From NCBI GenBank assembly GCA_965238045.1, contig CBDEGU010000009.1, positions 62,001-126,000 of the forward strand: a DNA stretch of 64,000 nucleotides. The letters are read 5' to 3'. Positions 8,577 to 17,798 of this stretch are shown here, piece after piece (the first letter of the stretch is position 1; each line of letters begins with the position of its first letter). Both the position numbers and the translations under genes were made by a program. This DNA is from CBDEGU01 sp965238045. GTDB lineage: Bacteria; Acidobacteriota; Terriglobia; Bryobacterales; UBA6623. The notes beneath the pieces were generated by a model. The model saw nothing but the letters and a program-made list of their open reading frames with translations. It made no database searches and was not told the DNA's origin.

Positions 8577-9389
8577 ATGAAAACTCCGGCGAACATCCAA
8601 TCACAGCGGCCCAAGGTTGTCGTCGTGATGCCAGCCTATAACGCGGCGAAGACATTGCGGATGACCTATGCCGATCTGCCCCGTGACATGCTGCATTCGG
8701 TGATCCTGGTCGACGACGGCAGCTCGGACGAGACCGCGCAGGTAGCCCGTGAGCTAGGACTCGAACTCTTTCTCCACAATCGCAACTACGGTTATGGCGC
8801 GAATCAGAAGACCTGCTACAGAGAGGCGCTTCGCAATGGCGCGGACATCATCGTCATGGTGCACCCGGATTATCGGTACGACCCGACGCTATTGCCCGAA
8901 CTGATTCGTCCCATCGAGCAGGGCCGCGCCGATGTCGTTCTCGGGTCGCGGTTGATGGGCGAGAGTCCGATGAAGCAGGGGATGCCATGGTGGAAATATA
9001 TCTCGAATCGGTTCCTCACCCGTTTGGAGAATCTGGTTTTTGGCCTCGATCTGTCGGAATACCACACCGGGTATCGGGCGTTCCGCCGCCAGGTTCTCGA
9101 AGACGCCAACCTCGAGATGAATTCGGACCGTTTCATTTTCGATCAGGAAATTATCGCGCAGATGGTGGAACTCAAAGCGGCGATCGAGGAAGTCCCGGTT
9201 CCGACACGCTATTTCCCGGAGGCTTCCACCGCTTCGTTCGGGCAAAGCACGGCCTACGGATTTTCAATACTCTGGCTGTTGGCGCGTTATCTACTGCACC
9301 GCACGGGTCTTTTCCACCAGTTGCAGTTTGACAGCCTGGCCCTGCGCTATCAGACCGAACCTGCTCCCGGCCAGCCAGAAAGTAAATGA
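8577..9389 (+). CDS. Family 2 glycosyltransferase (DPM1-like)
   Basis: 270 aa GT-A fold enzyme. It has PAYNAAKTL at the start of the fold, VDDGSSDET for nucleotide-sugar binding, an Asp motif VHPDYRYDP in the DXD position, and GSRLMG as in dolichyl-/polyprenyl-phosphate sugar transferases. It is predicted to transfer a sugar to a lipid phosphate carrier at the cytoplasmic membrane. The stop overlaps the next gene by 4 bp (ATGA), so the two are translationally coupled. The membrane partner may use the lipid-linked sugar. Confidence 0.88.
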   Translation: MKTPANIQSQRPKVVVVMPAYNAAKTLRMTYADLPRDMLHSVILVDDGSSDETAQVARELGLELFLHNRNYGYGANQKTCYREALRNGADIIVMVHPDYRYDPTLLPELIRPIEQGRADVVLGSRLMGESPMKQGMPWWKYISNRFLTRLENLVFGLDLSEYHTGYRAFRRQVLEDANLEMNSDRFIFDQEIIAQMVELKAAIEEVPVPTRYFPEASTASFGQSTAYGFSILWLLARYLLHRTGLFHQLQFDSLALRYQTEPAPGQPESK

Positions 9390-11440
9390 AAGCCAGCCCG
9401 CGCGTTCCGTTCCTTTCGGAGGCGGGCTTCCTCCCCTGGGTCGCCGATGCCCTGCTGATCTTCCTGATCGCCGCCGGACTGGTCTGGCCTCTCTTGACAA
9501 GCACGACCTACCTCGATCACTGGGAATCGATCGACGGGGCGTTCATCGGCGATGCTCGCTATCTGGCCGAGAACTGGCCGCACACGCAGTGGTATCCGCT
9601 CTGGTATGGCGGGACGCGTTTTGACTATGTGTATCCGCCGGCACTGCGTTACGGGACGGCGGGGCTCTCGCTCTTGCTGGATGCCTCCACGGCGCGGACG
9701 TATCATCTCTACACGGCCTTCTTTTATTGCTTCGGCATCGCCGGCGTCTACGTCTTTGTCCGGCTCGTGAGCGGCTCTCGCTCCATGGCCTGGTTCGCGG
9801 CGCTGGCGACGGTGTTGCTTTCGCCGGCCTATCTGTTTCTCGACTATATCCAGGCCTACGCCAATGGTTACTTCCGGGCACCGCAGCGACTGATCGCGCT
9901 CCTGAGATGGGGGGAAGGCCCGCACACGAGCGCTCTAGCCCTAGTCATGCCAGCACTGGCGGCCTCCTATCGGGCGCTCACGCGGAAGAGTTTGCCCGCC
10001 GTGGGCTTGGCCGCAGTCCTTGCGGCCCTGGTCGTCTCGAACAATTTCTACGGTGGCGTCAGCCTGACGATCCTGTTTTCAATACTAGTCTGGGCTATCT
10101 GGATCACCCATCGTGACCATGGCGTCTGGGCCAGAGCGGCCGCCATCGGCGCGCTGGGATACTCGCTGACGGCCTTCTGGCTCGTTCCTTCCTGCCTGCG
10201 CATCACGCGCGCGAACTTGTCGATCGTCGATGCCGATTCCGAACCGCTGCATCTTCTTGTGGCTCTCGCGCTGGCGGCGGCCTTCGGGGTGGCCAGCCTC
10301 CGATGGGCTTCGCGGCGGCCAGAGGCATGCTACGGAGTCTTTGTCTGCGGGGCTTTGCTGGCCTTCGGCGGCATCGTTCTCGGGGAACACTGGTTCGGGC
10401 TCAAAATTCTCGGTTCACCGGGTCGTTTGGTCCCGGAATTCGACCTGGCTTTGATCTTGTGCGGGTTGCTGCTGGCGTCCTGGGTTTGGTCGCGATTCGA
10501 GCCCTGGTTCGGAGAAGGTCTGCTGCCGAGACCGATCGCGCTTCTGATCACGATCGGGCTTGGACTCGGCGCGTCGTATCACTACGTGAGTAATGCCTGG
10601 CGGATCTATCCCGAGACAGCCGATCATCGCCAGCGGATCGAGTACCGCATCAGCGAGTGGGTGAACAAGTACCTGCCTGGTGAGCGAACCTATGTCGATG
10701 GTTCGACGCGTTTCTGGTTCAATACCTGGCACGATCTGCCGTACTTGACCGGGAGCGCGCACCAGGGAATGCTGAATCAGGCTGTCCTGACAGTTCAGTG
10801 GCAAGTTCGGCTCGACGCCAACGCCGAGACCTCCATCCGCTGGCTTGAGTCATTCGGAGTGGACGCGATCATCATTCATGAAGAGCGCTCGCAGGACGCC
10901 TACGACGATTTTGACTACCCGCGGAAGTTCGCCGGCCTGCTGCCGGTGCTCTACGACAATGGCGAAGGAGACGTGATCTACCGCGTTCCCCGCCGCTATC
11001 CCGGTCTGGCGCGGGTCGTCGAGCGAGCAGCGATTGCTCAGCTGAAGCCGGTGCAAGGCGGCGGGGACATCGAGAATCTCTCGGCCTATGCGCGGGCCGT
11101 CGAGCAGGGGCCGGACTCGGCGGCCGCCTTCGCCTGGCGTGGTTCCGATCGTATGCATGTGAGCGCCGAAGTGGAACCGGAAGAAATGCTTCTGCTGCAG
11201 GTCAGCTACGACCCGGCCTGGAGCGCCCGAATCGGTGACCGGGAACTCGAAACCCGCAAGGATGTGTTCGGTCAGATGCTTGTCGATGTGCCACCCGGCC
11301 GGCACGAGATCGACTTCGTGTTCGAGTTGCCCTTGGAGAATCTGATGGGGCGGATCTTGGCGGGGCTGGGCGGGCTTGTGGTCGTTTCGCTGCTTGCCAC
11401 GGGGTTTCTTTCCTCGCGCGCCGATCAGATGGCGGGCTAG
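9386..11440 (+). CDS. Polytopic membrane protein, PTPS-related/GT-C-like
   Basis: 684 aa with roughly ten hydrophobic segments in the first 430 residues and a soluble C-terminal region, ending in one more TM (LAGLGGLVVVSLLATGF). The first loop carries WYPLWYGGTRFDYVYPP, the signature of the family named 6-pyruvoyl-tetrahydropterin-synthase-related, which looks like GT-C transferases. I infer a membrane glycosyltransferase using lipid-linked sugar made by the coupled upstream GT2. The acceptor is unknown. Confidence 0.78.
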   Translation: MKASPRVPFLSEAGFLPWVADALLIFLIAAGLVWPLLTSTTYLDHWESIDGAFIGDARYLAENWPHTQWYPLWYGGTRFDYVYPPALRYGTAGLSLLLDASTARTYHLYTAFFYCFGIAGVYVFVRLVSGSRSMAWFAALATVLLSPAYLFLDYIQAYANGYFRAPQRLIALLRWGEGPHTSALALVMPALAASYRALTRKSLPAVGLAAVLAALVVSNNFYGGVSLTILFSILVWAIWITHRDHGVWARAAAIGALGYSLTAFWLVPSCLRITRANLSIVDADSEPLHLLVALALAAAFGVASLRWASRRPEACYGVFVCGALLAFGGIVLGEHWFGLKILGSPGRLVPEFDLALILCGLLLASWVWSRFEPWFGEGLLPRPIALLITIGLGLGASYHYVSNAWRIYPETADHRQRIEYRISEWVNKYLPGERTYVDGSTRFWFNTWHDLPYLTGSAHQGMLNQAVLTVQWQVRLDANAETSIRWLESFGVDAIIIHEERSQDAYDDFDYPRKFAGLLPVLYDNGEGDVIYRVPRRYPGLARVVERAAIAQLKPVQGGGDIENLSAYARAVEQGPDSAAAFAWRGSDRMHVSAEVEPEEMLLLQVSYDPAWSARIGDRELETRKDVFGQMLVDVPPGRHEIDFVFELPLENLMGRILAGLGGLVVVSLLATGFLSSRADQMAG

Positions 11441-11620
11441 CTCGCACGAACGTCCCGCTGGATGACGCCACCATCGCGGTGCATGCCGCTGAAACTTTCA
11501 AAGCGTTCGACTCCGCAACCCCATCAGGCATCTCGTTGACTTTCCCCTTCCCAAACGGTAGGTTTGGGGCGTGCAGGCGTTCTAGCCCGCGTGGTTCCAT
11601 CCACGGGGCGTTTCGTACCC

Positions 11621-11654
11621 AGCCCGCCTTGCTCACTACCTGGCGAGGCGGGCT
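11621..11654. repeat. Solo end of the MITE family forming an 8-bp hairpin before the epimerase gene
   Basis: AGCCCGCC and GGCGGGCT are perfect inverted arms with an 18-nt loop. The left part matches the terminal sequence of the 192-bp elements at 38778, 40334 and 59245 (AGCCCGC, then CTCAC, then ACCTGGC). It sits immediately upstream of the SD of the TIGR01777 gene and could act as a small hairpin regulator. A matching end in inverse orientation lies at 12601-12619. Confidence 0.5.
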
Positions 11655-11666
11655 AGTGAGGAGATT

Positions 11667-12575
11667 ATGCGCATTGTCGTTACTGGAGCTACGGGATTTA
11701 TCGGCGCGCATCTGTCGCGAACGCTGAGCGAGCGCGGGGACGAGGTCATCGGGCTTTCCCGCGATCCGGATTCGGTAGCGCGGCGGGCGCCGGGCGTAAG
11801 TCGCGCCTATGCTTGGGACCCGATGTCGGAACCTGCTCCAGCCGAAGCGCTTGAGCAGGCCGCGGCCGTTGTGCATCTCGCGGGCGAATCGGTCGTCGGA
11901 CGCTGGTCGGAGGCCAAGCGGCGGGCCATTCGCGACACCCGTGTCCTGGGCACGCGTAACCTCGTCGCGGGCATCGTGCGGCGTGAGAACAAGCCGCGCG
12001 TTCTGGTGTCGGCAAGCGCAATTGGCTTCTACGGCGACCGCGCCGGGGAAGAGTTGACCGAACAGTCCTCTGGCGGAAACGACTACCTGGCTTCGGTCTG
12101 CCGGCAATGGGAGGAGGAAGCGCTCAAGATCAAGGCGCTGGGCCCGCGCCTGGTTCGTATCCGGACGGGCATCGTGCTGGCGCGGGACGGCGGCGCGCTC
12201 GGCGCCATGCTGCTGCCGTTCCAGCTTGGCCTCGGCGGTCCGCTGGGCTCGGGCGAGCAGTGGTGGTCCTGGATTCACCGCGACGATCTTGTCACCCTGA
12301 TCATCCACTCGATCGACAACAACATCGACGGCATCTGGAACGGCACGGCTCCGAACCCGGTGACGCAAAAGGAATTCGCTCGCGTCTTGGGCCGTGTATT
12401 GAGGCGGCCTGCCTTCCTGCCCGCCCCGGCCTTTGCCCTGAAGCTCATCCTCGGAGGGTTTGCGGCCGAACTTCTCTCCAGTAAGAAGGCTCTGCCGCGA
12501 GCACCCGAAGCCAGCGGCGTTGTCTTCAAGTATCGAGAGCTTGAACCGGCGCTGAGAGAGATCCTCGACGCCTGA
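11667..12575 (+). CDS. TIGR01777-family NAD-dependent epimerase/dehydratase (YfcH-like)
   Basis: 302 aa atypical short-chain dehydrogenase/epimerase. The N-terminal nucleotide-binding GATGFIG is at residues 7-13; VVHLAGES and the RWSEAKRR segment are characteristic of the TIGR01777 subfamily, with the SASAIGFYG motif in mid-protein and a DUF1731-like C-terminus. GTGAGGAG precedes the ATG, fixing the start. The physiological reaction is not established for the family. The gene is bracketed by inverted solo MITE ends. Confidence 0.9.
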   Translation: MRIVVTGATGFIGAHLSRTLSERGDEVIGLSRDPDSVARRAPGVSRAYAWDPMSEPAPAEALEQAAAVVHLAGESVVGRWSEAKRRAIRDTRVLGTRNLVAGIVRRENKPRVLVSASAIGFYGDRAGEELTEQSSGGNDYLASVCRQWEEEALKIKALGPRLVRIRTGIVLARDGGALGAMLLPFQLGLGGPLGSGEQWWSWIHRDDLVTLIIHSIDNNIDGIWNGTAPNPVTQKEFARVLGRVLRRPAFLPAPAFALKLILGGFAAELLSSKKALPRAPEASGVVFKYRELEPALREILDA

Positions 12576-12600
12576 CTCGCAGTCCTCTTCACTCAACCCA

Positions 12601-12619
12601 CTGGCGAGAAAAGCGGGCT
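12601..12619. repeat. Solo MITE end downstream of the epimerase gene
   Basis: The plus strand reads CTGGCGAGAAAAGCGGGCT, the reverse complement of the left end of the 192-bp elements with one difference. It lies between convergent genes and, with the end at 11621, bounds the epimerase gene with the AGCCCGC tips outermost on both sides. Confidence 0.5.
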
Positions 12620-12672
12620 AAGGACAAGGGTATTGGGGCTGCCCGCCCACAGGGTCCGCGCCCGGCTGGGAA

Positions 12673-14418
12673 TCAATACGAAACCGGCTCCGCCTGAAAA
12701 TGCCGGTGCAGCCGGTACTCGATCGCGCAGTCCAGGTCGTAGAGTTCCACCGGCAGAGTGAGCTTTGGGTCCCGGCGCACAAGCCGGACCGTCACATGGC
12801 TCATGCCCGGCTTCGGATACCAGACCGGGGGCAGAAGGTACTCCAGCACATATCCATAGGGGTTGAGGGCGAAGTTTTTCACCACCCGAAAATGAAGGTC
12901 CGATTCTCGGCGGATCGAGTCCGGCAACCCGCGCCCGTTGAACTTGACTTCCACCTCGTTCAAGCCAAGCTCGAAGTTCGTCAGCCGAAGACTCAGCCGC
13001 ACGGCCTTGACCCGCCCCTGGGCAGACCATTTGGGCAGATCGTCGGCGATCGTCAGAGGCACCGTCAGGGAACGCCCCACGGCCAGCGCCTGAGGCAGCA
13101 GCGGACCTTCGATCGGGAAAAGCCCGTCCTTGCTGTCGGCGCCGCGCGCCAAGGACCGCGCCATGTAGCGCTTGTCGGCGGTCGCGAGCATGTCGGGATG
13201 GCCGAGCAATCGCAGGGTCTGGTAATCATCGCTGGTCCAAGGCCAGCCGTTGGGCGCCCACATGCCGTCACAGAGCCCGAAACCGTCCGCGCCGCGAAAG
13301 TAGGCCAGCGCGGCGCTGGCCCAAATCATCTCCCGCGTGGCGTTCGCCTCCAGCTGCCGCCCGAGCGTACCTCTCGATCCGGCCAGCACACGCACGCCCG
13401 TGCCGCGCGTGAGCGCCACGACGGGCGCAAGATCCAAATCCTGGTCCAGCAGCAAGCGTCTGCCTTGGGGCGTCTCCTTCTTGGCCGCCGTAATGCAAAT
13501 GAATCCGTCGACGAGTTTCTCTCGCACCCAAGCCGGCACGTCAAACCCGGCAAGGTCCCACGCCTGGTCGCCGCCCGCCGGAATGCGAACATAGACTCGC
13601 TTGCGCCGCCCCTGGTCCTCTTCCGCTCGGTGCGCCGCCCGCCGGATGCCGCGAATCCATTCGGTCAAGACCGGCTTCAGATCCTCCACCTCGGCAAAGC
13701 GGCAGAACGGGCCGAACTCGTTGTCGATCGACAGATCAATTTCAATTCCATCGGAGTCGTAGCGCCACAGCAGTTCCTCGAAAATCAAGAACCGCTCGCG
13801 CCGAACTTCCGCGTGCAGGAAACTCATGCGCCTGGGACCGAAGAACCGGCCCAGATGTTTCGCGAGCGGATGCGGGTCTTCGCCGACATAGAACTCAGGA
13901 TGATCGTAGACAAAATCGCTCTTGCGCCCATAACCGAGATCCTCGGCGCGGTCGCCCCCGACGATGCAGACCGGCAAGGTAGGAAGGAACAGCAAACCCT
14001 TCTCATGGCTGCGGTCGCAGAGCACCTTCATCGGATCGTGACCATTCGCGATCAGGTGATGCAGGTTTCGTGAAGCACGGTAGAAAATCTCGTGCTTCCA
14101 AACCTCGACATTGTCTCCCCACTTGGCGGCCACGTGTGAGTTGTACTGCACGGTTCCGCCTTCCAGCCCCGCCGAGTAGATCAGCGTATCGATGCCGCTC
14201 GAGACCAGCTGATCGACCGCGAAGGCCAGATCGTGCGGTTCCAGCGGCGGCGCGAACTGGTAGAGGCCCGAAGCATGGCGTCCGTCGTCATAGAAAAACG
14301 CCCTCGGCTCGGCGCCCGGCTTGCGGCCCGATCCCGCGGTCCGGTCCTGGGGGGACGCCGCCGCAAGAACTGCCGGGGCGCCCATGCCGGCCGATTGCAA
14401 AAACCTTCTCCGTTTCAT
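12673..14418 (-). CDS. Tat-exported hypothetical protein, possible glycosidase-like TIM barrel
   Basis: About 581 aa. The start at 14418 places the twin-arginine signal MKRRRFLQSAG at the N-terminus; a further ATG 12 bp upstream is in frame. The mature protein has the alternating pattern of a TIM barrel, with acidic patches such as YDSDGIEIDLS and FRGADGFGLCDG, and a C-terminal beta-rich part (about 430-580). Such exported proteins in Acidobacteria and Planctomycetes resemble putative glycoside hydrolases, but I cannot assign a family. It is convergent with the epimerase gene. Confidence 0.72.
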   Translation of the reverse strand: MKRRRFLQSAGMGAPAVLAAASPQDRTAGSGRKPGAEPRAFFYDDGRHASGLYQFAPPLEPHDLAFAVDQLVSSGIDTLIYSAGLEGGTVQYNSHVAAKWGDNVEVWKHEIFYRASRNLHHLIANGHDPMKVLCDRSHEKGLLFLPTLPVCIVGGDRAEDLGYGRKSDFVYDHPEFYVGEDPHPLAKHLGRFFGPRRMSFLHAEVRRERFLIFEELLWRYDSDGIEIDLSIDNEFGPFCRFAEVEDLKPVLTEWIRGIRRAAHRAEEDQGRRKRVYVRIPAGGDQAWDLAGFDVPAWVREKLVDGFICITAAKKETPQGRRLLLDQDLDLAPVVALTRGTGVRVLAGSRGTLGRQLEANATREMIWASAALAYFRGADGFGLCDGMWAPNGWPWTSDDYQTLRLLGHPDMLATADKRYMARSLARGADSKDGLFPIEGPLLPQALAVGRSLTVPLTIADDLPKWSAQGRVKAVRLSLRLTNFELGLNEVEVKFNGRGLPDSIRRESDLHFRVVKNFALNPYGYVLEYLLPPVWYPKPGMSHVTVRLVRRDPKLTLPVELYDLDCAIEYRLHRHFQAEPVSY

Positions 14419-14445
14419 GCCTCTCACCATCCTTTTGCCGATCCC

Positions 14446-15159
14446 TCAGCGAAACCTCTGCCCGCCGGCGCTAAACGCGTCGTCGAGAGACCTCTTACCG
14501 GGAAACCCTTGGTCCAGAAATTCGGGGAGCTCACCAACACTATCGAGCATCGCCAACGGATCGAATACGTCAAACTCCCCAGAACCGGTCATTCCCGAGA
14601 GTACCGCCGCGAATGGGACACCAGCCGAGCGCGCGGTCTCGGCATCGGTCACACTATCGCCGACATAGAGCACCTCGCTCAGATCGGCCTCCAGACGCTC
14701 GGCCGCCAGAAGCAGCCCCTGCGGGTCGGGCTTGCAGAGGGCCACGTCGTCTCCGCCGACAATCGTAGCAAACGAGCCGGCCAAGGCCTCGCGGCGAAGT
14801 GTATCCTCGATGCGAAAACGGAATTTCGTCGATACGATTGCCAGCTTCATCCCGCGGCCCCGAAGCCTCTCGATGCAGGACCGCGCGCCGGGAAGCAACT
14901 CGGTCCACTCCGCCATGACTTGATCGGACCGCCGCCGGAAGTGAGCGCGAAACTCCTCGGCACGAGGGCGAACCTCCTCTCCCGCCAGCCGGGCCAGCGT
15001 ATCGGGCAGAGACAGCCCAATCGTTCGCCGAATGTCGTCCCAAGCCGCGGCGGGCAGCCCCATCGCCTCGAACGCCGCGGCGACGCACGCAACGACCGCG
15101 CGCGATGAATCGGCCAAGGTGTAGTCAAAATCAAAAACAACAGCTCGAGGAGCATCCAT
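14446..15159 (-). CDS. HAD-superfamily phosphatase (phosphoglycolate phosphatase-like)
   Basis: About 237 aa. All four HAD motifs are visible: FDFDYT (nucleophile Asp and acid/base Asp), Thr/Ser in IVSTKF, Lys in CKPDPQG, and VGDSVTDAETA. An alpha-helical C1-type cap lies between motifs I and II. It is predicted to hydrolyse a small phosphate ester. The open frame extends to 15345, but that part overlaps the next, divergent gene, so the ATG at 15159 is chosen. It lies 27 bp upstream of the Tat protein gene on the same strand. Confidence 0.87.
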   Translation of the reverse strand: MDAPRAVVFDFDYTLADSSRAVVACVAAAFEAMGLPAAAWDDIRRTIGLSLPDTLARLAGEEVRPRAEEFRAHFRRRSDQVMAEWTELLPGARSCIERLRGRGMKLAIVSTKFRFRIEDTLRREALAGSFATIVGGDDVALCKPDPQGLLLAAERLEADLSEVLYVGDSVTDAETARSAGVPFAAVLSGMTGSGEFDVFDPLAMLDSVGELPEFLDQGFPGKRSLDDAFSAGGQRFR

Positions 15160-15252
15160 CCTTTCCCATCCCACCCGTTCCCATCTCAAGAGGACGCCGC
15201 CAGCGTCTCTTGGCCACCGTCTGTTGCCCCCGGGACCGCCCGAGCCAGCGGT

Positions 15253-15258
15253 TATAAT
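15253..15258 (+). promoter_or_regulatory. -10 box of the small Cys-rich protein gene
   Basis: A perfect TATAAT lies 28 nt upstream of the ATG at 15287. No good -35 hexamer is seen at 16-18 bp. Confidence 0.5.
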
Positions 15259-15286
15259 ATGACGTTCTTGCCGGCCGGTTTCCCTC

Positions 15287-15559
15287 ATGTCGAAAACAAC
15301 TCTCGTCGCCATCCTATTTAGCGTCGCGATACTCGGCGTGCTCATCTACTCCAGCATGGGACTCAGTTCCTATTCCTGCGAAGTTTGCATCACATTCCAG
15401 GGCCGCAACAACTGTTCTACCGCATCCGCCCCGAGCGAGGAAGAGGCCATTCGCACGGCAAGCGACGTGGCTTGCGCGCCGATCTCTTCGGGAATGACCG
15501 AGAGTATCCAGTGCGGCAATACTTCCCCGTCAAAGATCGAATGCTCGCGAGGCGACTAA
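15287..15559 (+). CDS. Small membrane-anchored Cys-rich protein, unknown function
   Basis: 90 aa. One N-terminal hydrophobic segment (about 5-24) suggests export or an inner-membrane anchor. The short outer part has cysteines in SCEVC, NNC, VAC, QC and EC contexts, and an EEEAIRTASDVAC helix. I recognise this as a conserved small hypothetical protein type seen in Acidobacteria and related groups. Six cysteines suggest disulfides or metal binding. A TATAAT box precedes it. It is convergent with the propeller pair. Confidence 0.7.
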   Translation: MSKTTLVAILFSVAILGVLIYSSMGLSSYSCEVCITFQGRNNCSTASAPSEEEAIRTASDVACAPISSGMTESIQCGNTSPSKIECSRGD

Positions 15560-15602
15560 GCGCGCGGCTATTCCCTGCGCGGCCGTTCCGTGGCAAGCCG
15601 GA

Positions 15603-16676
15603 CTATTCGCCAACCGGCAACTCCAAGACCGCGTCGGGTCGCGAGCCTGTCGGCGTCTTGATGACTCGTACAATCATTCGGTCGGCGAGCGATAGGACAT
15701 ACACGCGGTCGGAAGCCTGCGCCGCGGCATAGGCCAGCTTGCCGTCCCGCGAAAGCGCCAGCGAAACCGGCTCTCCTCCAATGGAAATCTGGCCAATTTG
15801 TCTTTGGCTTTTCACATCGGCCAGGCCGATCGAATGCGCGTAGCCGAGATTGTAGACCAGCGTCTTGCCGTCCGGCGTCAGAGCAAGACGGCTCGGGCCG
15901 TGCCCGGTGGCAAAAACGCTCCGGCGCTCCTGGTTGCGCGTATCGACGACCGTGATGTGGTCGGAGTCTTTGCTGACCACGTAGAGCCGCTTTCCGTCAC
16001 GGGAGAGAACACTCTGCTGCGTCCTCTCTCCGGTCGGGATGAGCTTTACTTCGCCCGTCGCGACGTGAATCGCCGACACATTTCCCGAACCGCTGTTGCT
16101 CACATACGCCCATTGAGCTCTCGGACCGAGCGTGACCATGTGGGAGGTCTTTCCCTTGGTGTCATGTCTTCGCAGAATCCGCCGGCTCTTGAGATCGATC
16201 AACAGCAGCTGATCCGGGTTTTCCGTGGTCACTACGAGGCGGTTCGTTCTCGGATCCAGATCGATGCCATGCGGACGGCGGCTCTCCCCCAGCTTGATCT
16301 CGCCGACCTTTCTGCGCGTCTCGATCTCCACAATCGAGATCGTATTGCCGCCCGGTCCCGGATCCTCCATCCGCATCTTGCCGTTGTCGGTGGTATAGAG
16401 GAAGCGCCCGTCGGGCGAGGCCACCATTTCATGAGGATGCGGGCCGACTTTCACGTCGCCGACTCGTTGCCCTTCCAGGGTGTAGAATCCCGCCAGGCTG
16501 TGCGCCTTTTCCAGAATCACCAGCCGCGCTTCTTGGGCATGCAGAACCGGGGCCGCCAGCAGGAGCAAGACGGCGATCCCCAGCGGCCTCGAAGACGGCC
16601 GCAACCGGTCCCGGACCGCCGGAACACTCCGGGAGCCTTTCCCCGGCGCGAAGCATCGATTACCGAATCGCAGCAT
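15603..16676 (-). CDS. Exported YVTN/YncE-like beta-propeller (second of tandem pair)
   Basis: About 357 aa. It has a long N-region, a hydrophobic signal core (GIAVLLLLAAP) and then repeated propeller blades with SPDGRFLYTTDN, PRTNRLVVTTENPDQLLLID, WAYVSNSGSGNVSAI and RDGKRLYVVSKDSD signatures. Such proteins act as exported scaffolds or sensors; no enzymatic residues are evident. It is strongly similar to the gene just upstream (16691-17686) and shares its blade order and the PHPHEM motif. Start is uncertain: in-frame ATGs occur at 16709, 16697 and 16676, none with a strong SD. Confidence 0.8.
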   Translation of the reverse strand: MLRFGNRCFAPGKGSRSVPAVRDRLRPSSRPLGIAVLLLLAAPVLHAQEARLVILEKAHSLAGFYTLEGQRVGDVKVGPHPHEMVASPDGRFLYTTDNGKMRMEDPGPGGNTISIVEIETRRKVGEIKLGESRRPHGIDLDPRTNRLVVTTENPDQLLLIDLKSRRILRRHDTKGKTSHMVTLGPRAQWAYVSNSGSGNVSAIHVATGEVKLIPTGERTQQSVLSRDGKRLYVVSKDSDHITVVDTRNQERRSVFATGHGPSRLALTPDGKTLVYNLGYAHSIGLADVKSQRQIGQISIGGEPVSLALSRDGKLAYAAAQASDRVYVLSLADRMIVRVIKTPTGSRPDAVLELPVGE

Positions 16677-16690
16677 CGATACGCTACAGC

Positions 16691-17686
16691 CTACCATGCG
16701 CGAATCCACTGTACCGGGTCCGGCCCCGCGCCAGGGAGGGTCTTGAAGCGCCGGAACATCTTGCGGTCAGCGATCAAGACAACATACACCGTATCCTGCT
16801 CCTGCGCGCCGGCGAAGGCGAAGCGGCCATCGGGCGAGGTATGGAGCGACACCGGCGCTCCGTCAAGATCCACCAGGTCTGTCTGCTTTCCTGATGCAAT
16901 GTCGGCGAAGCCCATCTTGCGGTCACCGATACAGGCGTAGATCAGCGTACGGTCATTCTCGGCCAGCCCTACCCGTACCGGCCCCTCGCAGGTCTTGATC
17001 GAAGCCACGCTCTTTTTCGCGACCGTGTCGATCACCGTAATCTCGCTGGAGTTGCGGTTGGACACGTACAACCGCGTGCCGTCCTTGGACAGCACGCTGC
17101 CTTCGGGCCGCTCGCCGGCCGGAATCAGCACTCGCTTTCCGGTCGCAAGCTCGATCGCCGCCACGGTTCCCGACCGCGCGTTGCTCACATACGCCCACTC
17201 GCCTTGCGGGCCGCAAGCGACAATATGCGGCGTTCGCCCGCCAGTGTCATAGGTCCGGATGATCTCTTTCTTCTTCAGGTCAATGATAATCAGTTGATCC
17301 GGATTTTCCGAGGTCACCAGAAGTTCGCCCGTCACTGGATTCAGATCCATCCCGTGCGGCCGGTGATACTTGCCCAGCGAGATTTGCGCCACGCGCTTGC
17401 GCTGCTTCAAATCCACGACCGAAACGGTATTGCCCCCCTCGCCCGCCTGCTCGATCTTCATCGTTCCATTGTCTGTCGTGTAAGCATAGCGGCCATCAGC
17501 CGAAATTCTCATCTCGTGAGGATGCTTGCCGACCGGAACACTCTCCAGGTGCTTGCCCTCCCAGGTGTAGAACCCGATCGAGCTGGCCGCCTTCTGCGAT
17601 ACCAGCAGAAGGGATGGCTGGCCCCACAACGGCGCCCCGAACAGCGTTGCTCCAAGCAAGAGACACATCAACAGGTATTGCCGCAT
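16691..17686 (-). CDS. Exported YVTN/YncE-like beta-propeller (first of tandem pair)
   Basis: 331 aa. The start at 17686 follows a GGGAG at about 7 nt; the much longer open frame upstream is Arg/Ser-rich and not credible. Signal peptide MRQYLLMCLLLGATLFG, cleavage around WGQ. Propeller blades are similar to the downstream paralogue (KHPHEM, HRPHGMDL, SENPDQLIIIDL, WAYVSNARSGTVAAI). With a gap of about 14 bp to the paralogue, the two probably form an operon and arose by tandem duplication. Role unknown. Confidence 0.85.
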   Translation of the reverse strand: MRQYLLMCLLLGATLFGAPLWGQPSLLLVSQKAASSIGFYTWEGKHLESVPVGKHPHEMRISADGRYAYTTDNGTMKIEQAGEGGNTVSVVDLKQRKRVAQISLGKYHRPHGMDLNPVTGELLVTSENPDQLIIIDLKKKEIIRTYDTGGRTPHIVACGPQGEWAYVSNARSGTVAAIELATGKRVLIPAGERPEGSVLSKDGTRLYVSNRNSSEITVIDTVAKKSVASIKTCEGPVRVGLAENDRTLIYACIGDRKMGFADIASGKQTDLVDLDGAPVSLHTSPDGRFAFAGAQEQDTVYVVLIADRKMFRRFKTLPGAGPDPVQWIRAW

Positions 17687-17798
17687 TTCGAACTCCCGCG
17701 TCCTTTCGCTTTCGCTTTCCCTTTCGTCGCACTGCGTACCGTTGCACCACAAAGCGCCTGTTTCCGTGCCCACTTCTCCCGGCCAGCCGCGCGGGCGG

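Noticed and set aside
11202..12596. 464-codon minus-strand frame opposite the epimerase gene
   Set aside because: Antisense shadow of high-GC codons; no family features and the plus strand encodes a clear epimerase.
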